From Doryteuthis pealeii (Eukaryota > Mollusca > Cephalopoda > Myopsida > Loliginidae), in the NCBI GenBank assembly GCA_023376005.1, contig CM042157.1:55215732-55279731 (forward strand): a stretch of DNA of 64,000 nucleotides. Reading direction: 5' to 3'. Numbering within the stretch: position 1 is the first letter of the stretch; the number at the start of each line of letters is the position of its first letter. Below, piece by piece: positions 40,501 to 53,475 of the stretch. The notes beneath the pieces are model-generated. The model ran no database searches. It had not been told where the DNA came from and saw only the letters and a list, made by a program, of their open reading frames with translations. A program made the translations under genes and the position numbers.

Positions 40501-41741
40501 CGAACATAGTTATATAGTTTCAAGTATTCCTATCTAATACTAATCATTTTCAAACAGATGTATTTGACCCATAGAGGAACACTAACATGTACTACCACTA
40601 TGAATCAGAGTGGAACTGGGAGTAATGGTAGTGCTCCAGAACTGGAGCCTCATCTCATCGCCAGATGCAGTTTTTTTTGGGGGAGGTGGAGGGGGGTCTT
40701 AACCCTCTGAAACAGATGTAGTCAGGATATTCTTGACCTTACCAGGAGGGCATTAGCCACAGTTAATTTTACCCATCATCAAACACCAAGCTAAGCACAT
40801 CCATTATCTACTGAGCTGGACAAAGACAAAATAAAATAAAGAATTACCTGTAGCCACTGGCACAGATTTTAACAGACAAAAGTTTTGTTTACAACATCAG
40901 AACACTGCTTGTATAAGGGTATGCAAAGTTTAGAGGCATGTGGTGTAATGGTTATCATTGTATTAAATGGACATGGTGACATGAGTTCAAATCCTAAACA
41001 AAGCTGTTTGCATTTCACATAGCTTGGGAAATATATGCATCCAACTATTCTCCCTCCAGCTATGGGTAAATAGTCTGCTGCTGCTATTCATTTACCCAAC
41101 CCATTCACCATGTGTAGGATGTGAAGAAGGTCTTAAATATGGGATATCCAGCAAGGATAAAACTTGCTATTCAGTAGTAACAGATCTACTTGCTAACCAT
41201 TACACAATGATGGGACACCCTGGTCTGCTGCTGGTATAGAGCAAAGTTCTGTGTGTGGGGGCTGGTAATATAAATACTATTACTACTGCTGTTCCTAATG
41301 TCTTAGAAAATTAAATTATTAAGTTTTTGATAGTTCATTATCTTTTTATTATCTTTTTTTTTTTTGGTTGACATATTTCAATAGAATGCAAATAAATTTA
41401 TTACTGAAAACAAGTCTATATTATAAGGAACTAAAGTGTGATAAGTTATGTAAAGTGTATGAATGTTTTGTTTTTTCATTAAAAATTTTGGTAAATTTCA
41501 TTAATTCTAGTTGAACACTAAAACATTTCTTGAACATGGAATTGCATCTTTGAAAATGATTGAACATGATCAAAAGTACCCATACTCAGACAACATAAAC
41601 AGACACATTGGATAGTTTATAAACTGTTTACAACCACAGTTGCAACATTTCATTTGTTAAAAAGAAATGCTGAATAAACCAAATACTTGTTATTTTTAAG
41701 AAAACATGCCTACAAGAGAATCTGCCTCCTAAATATATATC

Positions 41742-41804
<63 letters not shown>

Positions 41805-44800
41805 CTGGGTTAGCTCAGGCGGTAGAACATTCAGATAGAAACCACAAGGTTCCTAGTTCGATACCAACCCTCACAACTTAGCGTATGAGTAGCTCAGGGA
41901 TCTGTGTGGTAAAGTAAGGAGCTGGTGGTAGGTGTGGCACTCCACCTCAGACGCAAAAAAACAATCTCTTTGGTCTAGCGCTAGTGAAAAGGGAATAGAT
42001 TCCCTCACTGATAAGCTGATACCAACTTTAGTGCACCCCGACTTCTTATATTTATATATAATAGGGTCCAGAAATAGAGCCTCACCATCAAATGCAGTTG
42101 AGTGTCATACACAGGAAACACTTGGGGGGAGTGAGGGCTTACCTCTTCTGCAGGGGGTACAGTCAGCATATTCTACACAGGGTGTTCCATTACCAAGAGA
42201 TGGGTGAATTGAGTAATGAGGAAATTGATTGTTATGCTAATAAAGTATGTTTAATGTAACTTAAGTAAACAAGAAAACTTTGTGTTTTCATAACAAGAAA
42301 ACTGCTGTAATTAAAGAACCCCAACATTAAATGTGTAAATATTTTATTTATTTTCTTTCATAAATCATCTCATAGAAATTCAAATATATCTGTAAATGTT
42401 CTTTTATGGGTAATGACATTTCTTTATATTTAGTTAAGTTTGCAATTCCATCTCATATGTTTATACATGTATGTATGTATGAATGAGTGAGAGAGAAAGC
42501 AATATGATAGTTAACTATCAATATTGCGTTTGTTCAATCATTTTATCAACCAATCTGAGCAAGTAGAGTAATTATGGGTAAGTGGATGTGCCTATGTACT
42601 CACTCACCCACACTTTTCTCTATCCATCATTATAGCATAAAAACAATATAATTTGTGAAACTGATTAGGAATATCGCTTTCTCCAACTTCAAGGTCCGAC
42701 AACAAACTCTTCCATCTTGCAACAATATTCAAGCAGTTTTCTGCATACAACTCGATCATAGTTTCAAAGCATTTTGCCCTTTTCTCAGTTGTGCTTGATT
42801 TTTATGCACAGCATATCTGAAAAAAAGCTGCATATGTGCAAATATACCCTCGCCATATCTCTTGGTTTTGAAGTCATGCTTATTAAAGTTTTAGTACCAA
42901 GGCAGTCATATTTTCCTTTTCCACTCATCTTGTAAGCCATACAGGTTCACATCTGCTTTGCTCCATGAGGTTAATCTCCTCTCTCGCTACATAATATGGT
43001 CAAGATGACTGATGGTAGTCAGAATTGAATTCATGTTTTTCCCAAAAGCAAATATTTTATAAACAGTTTGAGCTGGAATTTGAACCTGCTTCGCTGATTC
43101 TGTATCCAGTTGATAATATCAAAATTGCGTATACATAGGTAAATCAATAAATCCATAGCTCAATGATAGAAAAATTTTGAAAAAGCATTTAATTTACAAA
43201 AATATCTATTTTTCAATAGAATCTCCTTCCTGGTCAATGTAATCAATTTAATTCCTTTTTATTAATGATAAAAATTGAACAGCTGAATCAGATTGTCATC
43301 CTGTTGGCTGGGGTTGTAGAATACACTGACTGCACCTCCGCAGAGAGGTTAGACCCTTCCAATGGGGTTACAAATTAAAATTGATTGAAATTATTTGTGT
43401 TTTATACACTTTATTCCTCAACTTTAAATCACAGATTAATTTCTGTATAAATACAAATATGAATAAATTAATTAATTTAGAAGAAATATATGATAAAACA
43501 AATTTCTTACTATAGTGCTAAATGGGACGTTATTCCCTCAATAGGGCAATACCAAGTAGCCCTTCTAGTATGGCATAAGAAAAGTGACTTACAGAAAACA
43601 TGAGCTTCAGACTATATTCATCTGGTGATGGGATACTGAACATACTGAAATGTCGAATGAACCTTGGGGTAACAGGGTTACGTCCACCTCCAGGAGGGCA
43701 ACAGGCAGCACACAATGTTACATCCTATAAAAAAATGTAAAAATAAATAGATAAGTAAAAATGAATATCTTCTCATCTATATTTATCATGATCTAATTTT
43801 TATATTTATGTTACCATAGCACGGCAAAAATGGCACATTGCACCATAAATTTTGCTCACATGAGAGCATTAATATTCTCTTAGAAAATAAAGTAAATTTC
43901 AAACTTAGTAATAATAGTTTGATGTCTGTGTTGGTCCTTGTCCCAATCATTATAATTTCTCAATGGAAGATAATAATAATTAAGTGCTGATTATAGAGTA
44001 TTTATTCTAATTTATTTATTCATAATTTTAATATAAATTCTATAAATAAGATGTTATTTGATAACAGATGGCTTTAAAAGGTGCATAAAAAAAACATTCA
44101 TAGTAGATTTAAGTGATCTAAGCTACATTTTTCCTTAGCAGATTGTCTCTGATATATTGTTTACATGTAATAATATGTATTTACCCAACCCCTCTGCCAC
44201 AGGAAAGATGCAACACTAGGTTATTTTTTAAGTGGAGTACAACTGTTTTTTTCTTCTCCTAAACCAATTGTTATACCAAATTCTGTCTGCCTTATTATTT
44301 TACCTATAACTAGAAGAACTGGATTCATGCCTTTCCTAAAGGCAGTGTAAGTGAAACACAAACATCTTCATCCATATAATAGTAGATGTAGATGTAATAG
44401 TCTCCAAATAGTGATATGACTAAATTTGATGTTATGGTTGATTTCATGACACATTTAAAATCAACCATTATTTTCCAAGCAATCGAATATTTATAATCAA
44501 ATGTTGTTTTGTTCAAGAATTTTCTTGGGATAAAATGACTCAAATATAAAATGAGAACAGAATTTGAAGGAATAGAACTATTGCATTTAATAAAATAATA
44601 ATTTCTTAAAAATTACTTGATGCTAAATGTAATTACTGGGATGAGTCAAAGATTTTGCAATTTTTTGGTAACATGAGGCACAATTCGGCTGCTCCAAGAT
44701 GTTTTTGCCAAGGTTATGAAGGTAATGAATCACACTAGACTGTGAGATTCTGAGCTCACCTGATACTTTCCAAGTGCTACTCACAAGATTTTCCTGTATG

Positions 44801-47800
44801 GCTTGGACCACAGCCTCAGAATTCACTGTTTTAGGTCTACCTGACCTTGCCTGATCATCAAGATTCTTGCAACCCAAGTGAAATTTCTTGAACAATCTGG
44901 TTATTGTACTGAGATCAATTGTGCCTTCACCTTTCACACAACAAATGTTTTTGGTTCCATGGCATTATGGCCCAGTTCAAACTTGTAAAGCATAAGTTAC
45001 TAAATTAGCCTACATTGCATTTTCATCTGAGCGGCTTTCAAATCACACATGGCATGAAGCAATGCACAGTATGTTAGCACAGTAACTACCATATTACCAA
45101 CTACAGCAGGTACCTTCTATGACTTGAACTGTTTCAGTCACATGATATATGCACTACAAACTAGCGAATACCAAAATATTGCAAAATCTTTGACTCACCC
45201 TAGTATTTTCATTTGAATTTACATGTATACATTTACATAATGATTAAACATTATCTGCAACCATTTTGAAACAGCTCTGGACCCATTATTATTATTTATT
45301 ATTTGTTTGTTATGCCTCCTTTTATGATCTTCTCACATCAACCTTAAAAAAATGTTTCAAATAAGAAGTTTTCACAGACCATATACAATATCAATCTAAA
45401 AAAAATTGTTTCATCCAAAAAAATTTCCTCTTAAATTCTTTTTCTTACCATTATTTCAGAAATCATCCAAATTAATCTTAAATTTGTTTATACTATGGCT
45501 GTTTTTTTTATCTGATCAGGCAATTTGTTCCAAAAATATATTACTCTATTTTTAGAATATTCTTTAAAAATGTCTACTGTAATTAGAAATTCCCTTAATT
45601 CTTTTGAAACTTTTAAAATAGATTACCCCTCATTTTTTTCTAGTAAAATAAATAGTTCTAATTTCTCGAATCTCTTCCTGTTTTACCCTTTTTATTATTT
45701 TTGTCACTCTTCTTTGTATGCCCTCCAATCTTAATATTACATTCCGATTTCCATGTCTAGACACTGGAGCACAGGCCCGAGTGCAATATTCTATATGAGG
45801 TCTTATTAGAGCTTTAGATATCTTTGACACAACATTTCTAACCCATTAGAAAGAAAACTACCTTAATATTCATCCAGGTAAATTGAACCCTTTGATAAAA
45901 TCCAGCAAAATCCTGATATTGTCTGAGAAGTTCAATAGGAGGCTGAGAACCATAAGTATCCAACTTTGGCATATTCATGTCATCAATGAAAAAAATCAGT
46001 CGCTTCTTCTGTGGTGCACCTTGAAATAAAAAAATATCAATATAAATTCATCAATGAAAGTTAAAAAGAGATTCCACATGTCTTACAAGTTTGTAGATAA
46101 TTACAGAAGGTGAGGCAGCTGGAAAAAGAGCGATGGTTTCACAGTATTGTCATTTAAACCCCCCAGCCCTGTACAAATTAAAATTTTCAAGTGGGCTAGA
46201 ACTTGCATGTTACCAATCTCACTAATTAAACCAAGGTCCATACATCATAGATTTTCAGTTACAATATCCTTCTCATAGGCAGATTGCTGAGCAAACTTAA
46301 GTGGCATGCTGCCTCTTAAAGGTAAAACTGACAATAAAGATGGCTGAATCAGATTGTATATTTATTCAAATTAATAAATAACATCAATATACAAAATATA
46401 AAACACTTTTAATAATTCTTTTGCCCAACTCCCTCAATTATTTATTTAAGTAAATAGTTATGTTTAATATAGAAAAGGTAAAAACAAACAAACAGAAAAA
46501 AACAGTAAATCAGCAAATCAACAAACAATGCAGTATACTACATGTGATAATTGTGTTAAAAAAAAAAAATAACGTAGCATATATATACGCATATCCAAAT
46601 ATGCATATTTAATTTCAACAGAAAGAATAATAGAATTTTTTCTTAACTATCTAATTCAAACCTTTTTTCTTTCTCTCAGCCAAGCCAAGCCAAATTTTTT
46701 TTTTCTAATGACTTAACCCATGGAAATTCCATGGTTTACTTATTATATACAATGATATTACTTATTAATTACTTATTATATACAAATAATATACAATACT
46801 TAGTTTATTTATATATTTTTTAAATGATGAATAAGTATTTATTTGTTTATTTTATTCACTGAATAGATGTAATATTATTTAATTATCAATCTTTTAAGCA
46901 AAATCAAGAGAGCATAGGAAAGAGCAGTTGGCTGGGACAAGTGCTAAAACAAAGTTGTAATGGACAGAGATGATGTGTTAAAAGTTAATTTTGAAAGGTA
47001 GTAAAAGCATGCATATGTAGGGCTGGGGAAGTTAAGTTTCCTTTAGCTTAGTCTTACCGCCACTTCATTACCCCCTTTGTTAGCAATGATGCACACCAAA
47101 TCTTAAGAACAAAGGCAGTTACAAAGCTTTTAATATATATAAATAAGTCCTTATAATATATTCTACTTTATCTCTTTTTTGGCATCTGAAGAGACAAAAC
47201 CAAAATAAAATCTCATTCCAAAAGACCAGGTTGTAGAGGAATTGTTAGTCTGTTAAATATTGTTTCCTCAAATTGAATTAATATGAGAACAATTCACAAC
47301 AAAGTAATAACAAGATTTTATTGCCTCATCAAATTTAACATAATGGAATACAAAAATGACATGAAATACTAAGAGTACATAAAGAGTATATGTAGAGAAA
47401 TGTCCTAATGTAGTTGAAAGAGTCTTTAGTGAATTGTAGAGTCCTTGATATATGAGAGAATGAAAGTGTTGAATGATAACTTATAGTTATTTACTAAGCT
47501 TGGCTTAGATGTGGCACAAGTCCAGAAGTATGCAGCACCCAATGAGAATCGAACTCACTAATAATGGTATGCAAATCTATCTTGCTAACCATTACACTTA
47601 TAGGTTCAAAATATTGTTTGCCATGTGATACAAAATTGTTTAGAAGCAAGAGGCCCCTGTCCGTAGACAAGAATACATACATGCAGGCTATTTGGTTGTT
47701 GAGGCAGGAAAGAATTTGAATTTGCCTTTGCCACATTCTTCTTTTATATGCTACTTTGACCATGCTTTCTAGTGACCATTCACAGTACTATTTGGTATTT

Positions 47801-48818
47801 GATGTAATCCAAAAAAGTCATGAAAAACTGTCACAATAATGTAGATTTCTTCTTTTATGTGAAGCTATCATGTGCTATGACCTCATGCAAAAATTAAGGA
47901 ATTAGAACACTTAGAGGATATTCACCTTTGTTTTTGTTTTTTTTTGTTTAACATTAAATAAACTAATGACAGATAAGATGCTCAACATTGTGGCTTCATA
48001 AAATATTCCTTAAACAAGATTAAATTAGTTAAATTAATGGCATTATTTTTTATAAGTCAAGCAGAAGAAAATATTATGGACCAACCCAATATTGAGGAAA
48101 AATTATGGAATTTATTGATAAAAAAAAAAAAGCTTGAAGAGGTGCAACTAAGTAATTCTAATTTAAAAATCTAAAAAATCTAAAATTTAATTTCTTAAAT
48201 GTTTCTTTTAACTATAATTCCTAAAAATAATAATTTAAGTTAGTTAAGTTTTGTTTAATAATAGATTTATCTTTGAACTTGTTAAAAAAAAAAAAAACAT
48301 TTCACCAGTAAAAACAAATTAGAAACTTTTAGATATTTATTAGCTTGAAGGAAAAAAAAACATATTTTGTTATCAATTTAATGTCACCTTTTCAATTTTT
48401 TCTTACTGCTAGTATATATATATATATATATATACAGAGGCACACTTAGTCTAACAATTATTGTCATAGGAAATGGAATTGGTGACCAGAGTTCAAACCA
48501 CGAACAAAGTAGTAAGCATTTCACTTTGCATTAATGCTCTTGTGGAAAGGCATGATTCATCATCCCCCCACCACCAGCTATGGGTAAATAGTAGGGCAGA
48601 CAAGGTTCCTTAGATTTGGTTAGACAACCAGTCTAGAAAGAAAACTCTAAATACAAACCAGCTTTACTCTGCTTCAAAAAATTGACCTTGTCACGTCTCC
48701 TGCCAGGGCAGAGGGCTAAATATATATACACACATATATATAGGATGAGCCAAAAGTAGATGAACAACAAATGATAAAGTTTATTTTACCTATTGTTTGC
48801 TTACTTTTAGCTCCCACC

Positions 48819-48882
<64 letters not shown>

Positions 48883-49439
48883 CTCATTGACTGGTAATAT
48901 GTATTATATGAAAATTAAATAACAGAAAACTTGAATAATATTGAATACTTAAGAATAAATCATAATCTTCAATTCTGAGAAGAAGAAAAAAATGGAATTT
49001 CCACAAAGAAGAGGAAGAAAAGAGCAAGAACCAACCAAAAGTATCTTTTTTCTTTTTTTCCAACTTGGATTCAATTAACTCCTGTGTCCGGCGGCTGTTA
49101 GTTTGAGCAGAGAAGTTCATGAAAACAGGAACATAATTTTTCTTTTCCGCAATATTTGTCAGGATCCTGTTGGCTATCACTGACTAAAATGAGAAGAAAA
49201 AAAAGGCAGAGAAAATAGATGATGGCATTGGATATTCATATGAATATTAATGATATGTGCAGACAGAACATTTATGCCAGAGTTGGTTGACAATAACATA
49301 AGAAAGATAAGTATAATAGACTTGTCAGTTAGTGAAGATTCTTGTCGGAGAAAATTGTAGGCTATCTGATGAGAAATAACAGAGATAAGGATTAAAATAT
49401 GCACTCATGAATAGGATTAGAAATACCACTTAGAAATGT

Positions 49440-49480
<41 letters not shown>

Positions 49481-52400
49481 GATGAGCAGTGTGAATAAGT
49501 ACACACTGAGTGTGATGAATAGATACAGACAGATATATATATAAATTTACTTCAATGAATAGATAGATAAAAACTGATTTCAATGGATAGATAGTTAGAA
49601 AATGACTTCTATGAATCAAGTATGTTTTTTTCCATTGTTGTATCTATTTCACATACTGCTTGTTCATGGATTATTATGAGTATATTTCTAGCTGTTGGGA
49701 GACGATTTTGTATATATTTTTTTCTTAATACCATTGGTCTGTATATTATGTATATAAAAGGTTAAATTTTTTTGTATATACAAATATGTTCCTCTTGTCT
49801 TTCTTTCTGTTAAGTGTTAGTATAACATAGATATACTAATGCTAATATTGGTCTTTGAATAGTAGAGGATTAAACTAAATATTTTCCTTAGCATCAAGAA
49901 ATCCAATACTACCATTAATGTATTTGAAACTATCTTTATGCAAGGATCAGCGGCAAAAGAGTTGGCTTCTTGTGGCAATCATTTAATTCAAGAATTTAAA
50001 ATGATCAATTTTTTTAAATGTCATATTAAGACTAATTCAATATTTAAAAGAATAGATGACAAAAATGTTACTAAATTCAACATAATACTCTTTTTCATGG
50101 TTTATTATTTCTGAAATCAGTTTTCTTTAATTGAAGTCAAAGAAAAGTTGGATAAAAAGTTTTATTTACTCAATCCTAATTAAAAATTAAACATACAGAA
50201 ACTTTCTAAGTAGATTTTTTGTTTATTTTTACATAATATCTTTTTAAATGATCATGTTGTAGAGAATTAATATAGGGAGATTCTACTTTTGTCTGAGGAT
50301 AGCTGAGAAAAATTACATTATAACAAGTGGAAAAAAACTTTCTAATTTTCTTTTTTTGTTGTTTTTTTTTAATAGAATTCAATACTTGCAAATTACTTTT
50401 ACTGATAGTGTAGTGAGATAGCCAATGGCGTGTTATCTCATTTACATATGTGTATTACAGCAGGAGATATATAGAGACAGTTTAGATAACATAAAATAAC
50501 TAGCTATGAGAAGTTAAGAGATAGAGCTACGATACGCTCAGAGAATTACTACTGTTGCTACAACAAGGAATACGAAACTACACATCACAACAGATAGTTT
50601 TTTAAAAAGTGCCAACTACATAAGCAAAATGGTATAGTTTGGAACAATCAAGGAATGGTCAGATAAAGAAGATTGGAAAATTATACAGATAGATCAAACA
50701 TTTTCCTCGTGATTAATGATGTTTCTGACAAAGACAAAACACCTGCAATATTATTATCTGTGGTTTGTGTAAAAAATAATGCTGTACTAAAAGAATTTGC
50801 AAACAAAAACTATATGAAAATACATTTAACATATTAGGTCAATTAATTGAAAAACATATTCAACCTGTATCCAATAAAATACATGACCATTTTCTCTTTT
50901 ATTTGAGATAGAGAAGAGACAATGAAACCATCAGTCATTGAATGTATTAAGAACATTGTCTGAAAATTGTAATTCTTGGAACAAAATCAATGAGAGACAG
51001 ACTTGTGGTAGGGCTAAAAAATGAAAAGATCCAGCAACAACTACTCTGTGAAAGAGCATTGGTATTAGATAAAACTCTTGAAATATCAATGGTTGTTGCT
51101 TTTTTTTTATTACAGATTACTACAGATAATGTATCTTCACGTACACATGTACCATTTTTATATTAGATTTGTTTTCCTTTAAAAACATCTTAAGAAAAAC
51201 ATGTTTATATTACCTTATTATAAAGTTTTGACAAAACTATATTAACATTCATTTTCTTAGAAAATATTTTTGTTTATTTTTTTTCTAATGTGAACTGACC
51301 AACATATCAAGTAATGCGAAAAGCTAATTTATTTATGTTTTTGTTTCTTTTTTTTTTTCATATGTAATGCACTGTAAAATAATTACATTTAGACAGAAGA
51401 GTCTTTTGTGTATGTTGATAAATAGTACTTTCATTCAATATCTTTTGTGGTAAAATCAAACACTTGGCTCCAGTATCCAACTTTAAAAACATGGCAGCAT
51501 TTCAAAATTTTCATCTATATTCACATCATATACACAGAAGAGTTACAAAACAAAGGATATTACTTTTGTTAATGAATACATGCATGTCAAAATAAGTGCA
51601 GACATACTTACACAAATAATACAAAGGTAATCCCAAAGATAAGATATTTAGAAATCACAGAAATGTTTGAAATTTCACTTACTTTTCCAACACCAGTGTT
51701 ACCAGTGTAAAGAACAGAATGTCTGACATCCAATAATTTCTCCAGAAGGTAACCAAAACGTACAGTATCAACTGAAGGAACAAACATTTCCATGAAAGGA
51801 ATGTCTTTGTTGTAAACAAAGTGTGGCACAATCATCTTCCATGATTCTAAGCGCCCTGAGGAAAAATCCATGTACACACCCCACAAATCACCAGAGTTAG
51901 GGGTCTACAATAAATGAAAAAAAATTTTTAAAAACATATAAAGACAAATAATATAAATATGTGCAATTAATTATTTAAAGCCGTTTTTTATATTGATTTC
52001 ATTTAAAAGTGAAGCTTTGTAAGCATATGGTACCAGGGTGCAAATAAATAAGTTAACAAAAAAGCCAGCATCCAAAAGACAGACAAGTTGTCAGGTTTCA
52101 ACATCTCTTCCAGTGTGCTCAGTGTAATAAGATATGCTTGATCTGGCACCCCAGATTGGGTAACCAGCGATGGCCAAGTAATGACAGGGGCTGGCCAGAA
52201 GATGTCACCCACATGAGGTGGAAATGGTGGGGAGTATTCTGTGAACCCCTGTATGTATATATATATTATATATATATATATTAAGATGAAAAATGAAAAA
52301 TGATAAAAATAGAGGATTAAATTAAAACAAATGAATAATGAAGGGGGTGGGTAGGCTAGAAGAAGTGTAAGTTAATTAAGTTTATAAGTAATAGGAAGAA

Positions 52401-53429
52401 TATTAAGTTTAAAAATGTTAATGTAATATTAATAGGAGAATGGGAGGAAAGAGATTAGGGGGTAATATATTAAAAGTGGGAAGATAATAGGAGAATTAGT
52501 GTGAGTAATAAGAAATTTAGTGGTGTATATTAAAGTTTTTTAATATAGTTCTAGCAAGGAAAGGTGATATTTTATAAAAACCAGGTCTCTGTGGTAGAGT
52601 ATTAAGAATCGAGATGGCGAGGATTCTACGATACGACGTATATTTCGATTGTGGATGAAAGCGATCATTGAAGATTTTTGTAAAGTGAAATTGTGATTAG
52701 TGAGTAAGTTGTGTGCTACTAGTGAATTGGATGTGTTTCCAAATTTTAAGTCTTTGGAGTGTTCATATAATCGTTTTTTCAAATTTCTGGCAGTTTCACC
52801 AATGTAGACTTTATCGCATTGTTCACAGCATATTTTGTAGACACCAGCATTGGATTCATGTTTATCTGTGGAGTGTTTAAATAAGTGTTTAATTGTTTGG
52901 CTTGTGCGGGTGACAGTTTTGATTCCAAGACGATTCAGATTTTTTTCAAGTTATGGGACTTTGAGGTAGTGTGATGTATTTGGTTTTGGGGATATTGTTA
53001 GGATTTGTTGAGTTAATGGAGTGTTGTTTATTTTTATTTTTATAGATTTTGATAGCCTTTAGCTTGGCGCGATGTATTAAGGAAATGGGGTATTGTAAAT
53101 TTGTAAAAGATTTGTTGATATATTCGTATTCTTCACCTAGAAAATTAGGAGAACAGATTCTTTGGGCCCTAAGAAAAAAACCTATAAGAATGCCACTTTT
53201 TGTCTTATTGCTATGGTTAGAATAGAAATGTATGTAGTCATTTTTGCAATTTTTTGTGATGGACTTTGAATGTTAGTTTGTTATTGTTATTCATTAGTAA
53301 AATATCTAGGAAAGGTAGGGAGTTGTTTTTTCTAATTCAATCGTGAAGTTTATGGTGGGTTCAACCGGTTTAGTTTTTGAGTGAGATGGTGAATCATCTT
53401 AATGTCTTTCATCTATACTATATATATAT

Positions 53430-53475
<46 letters not shown>

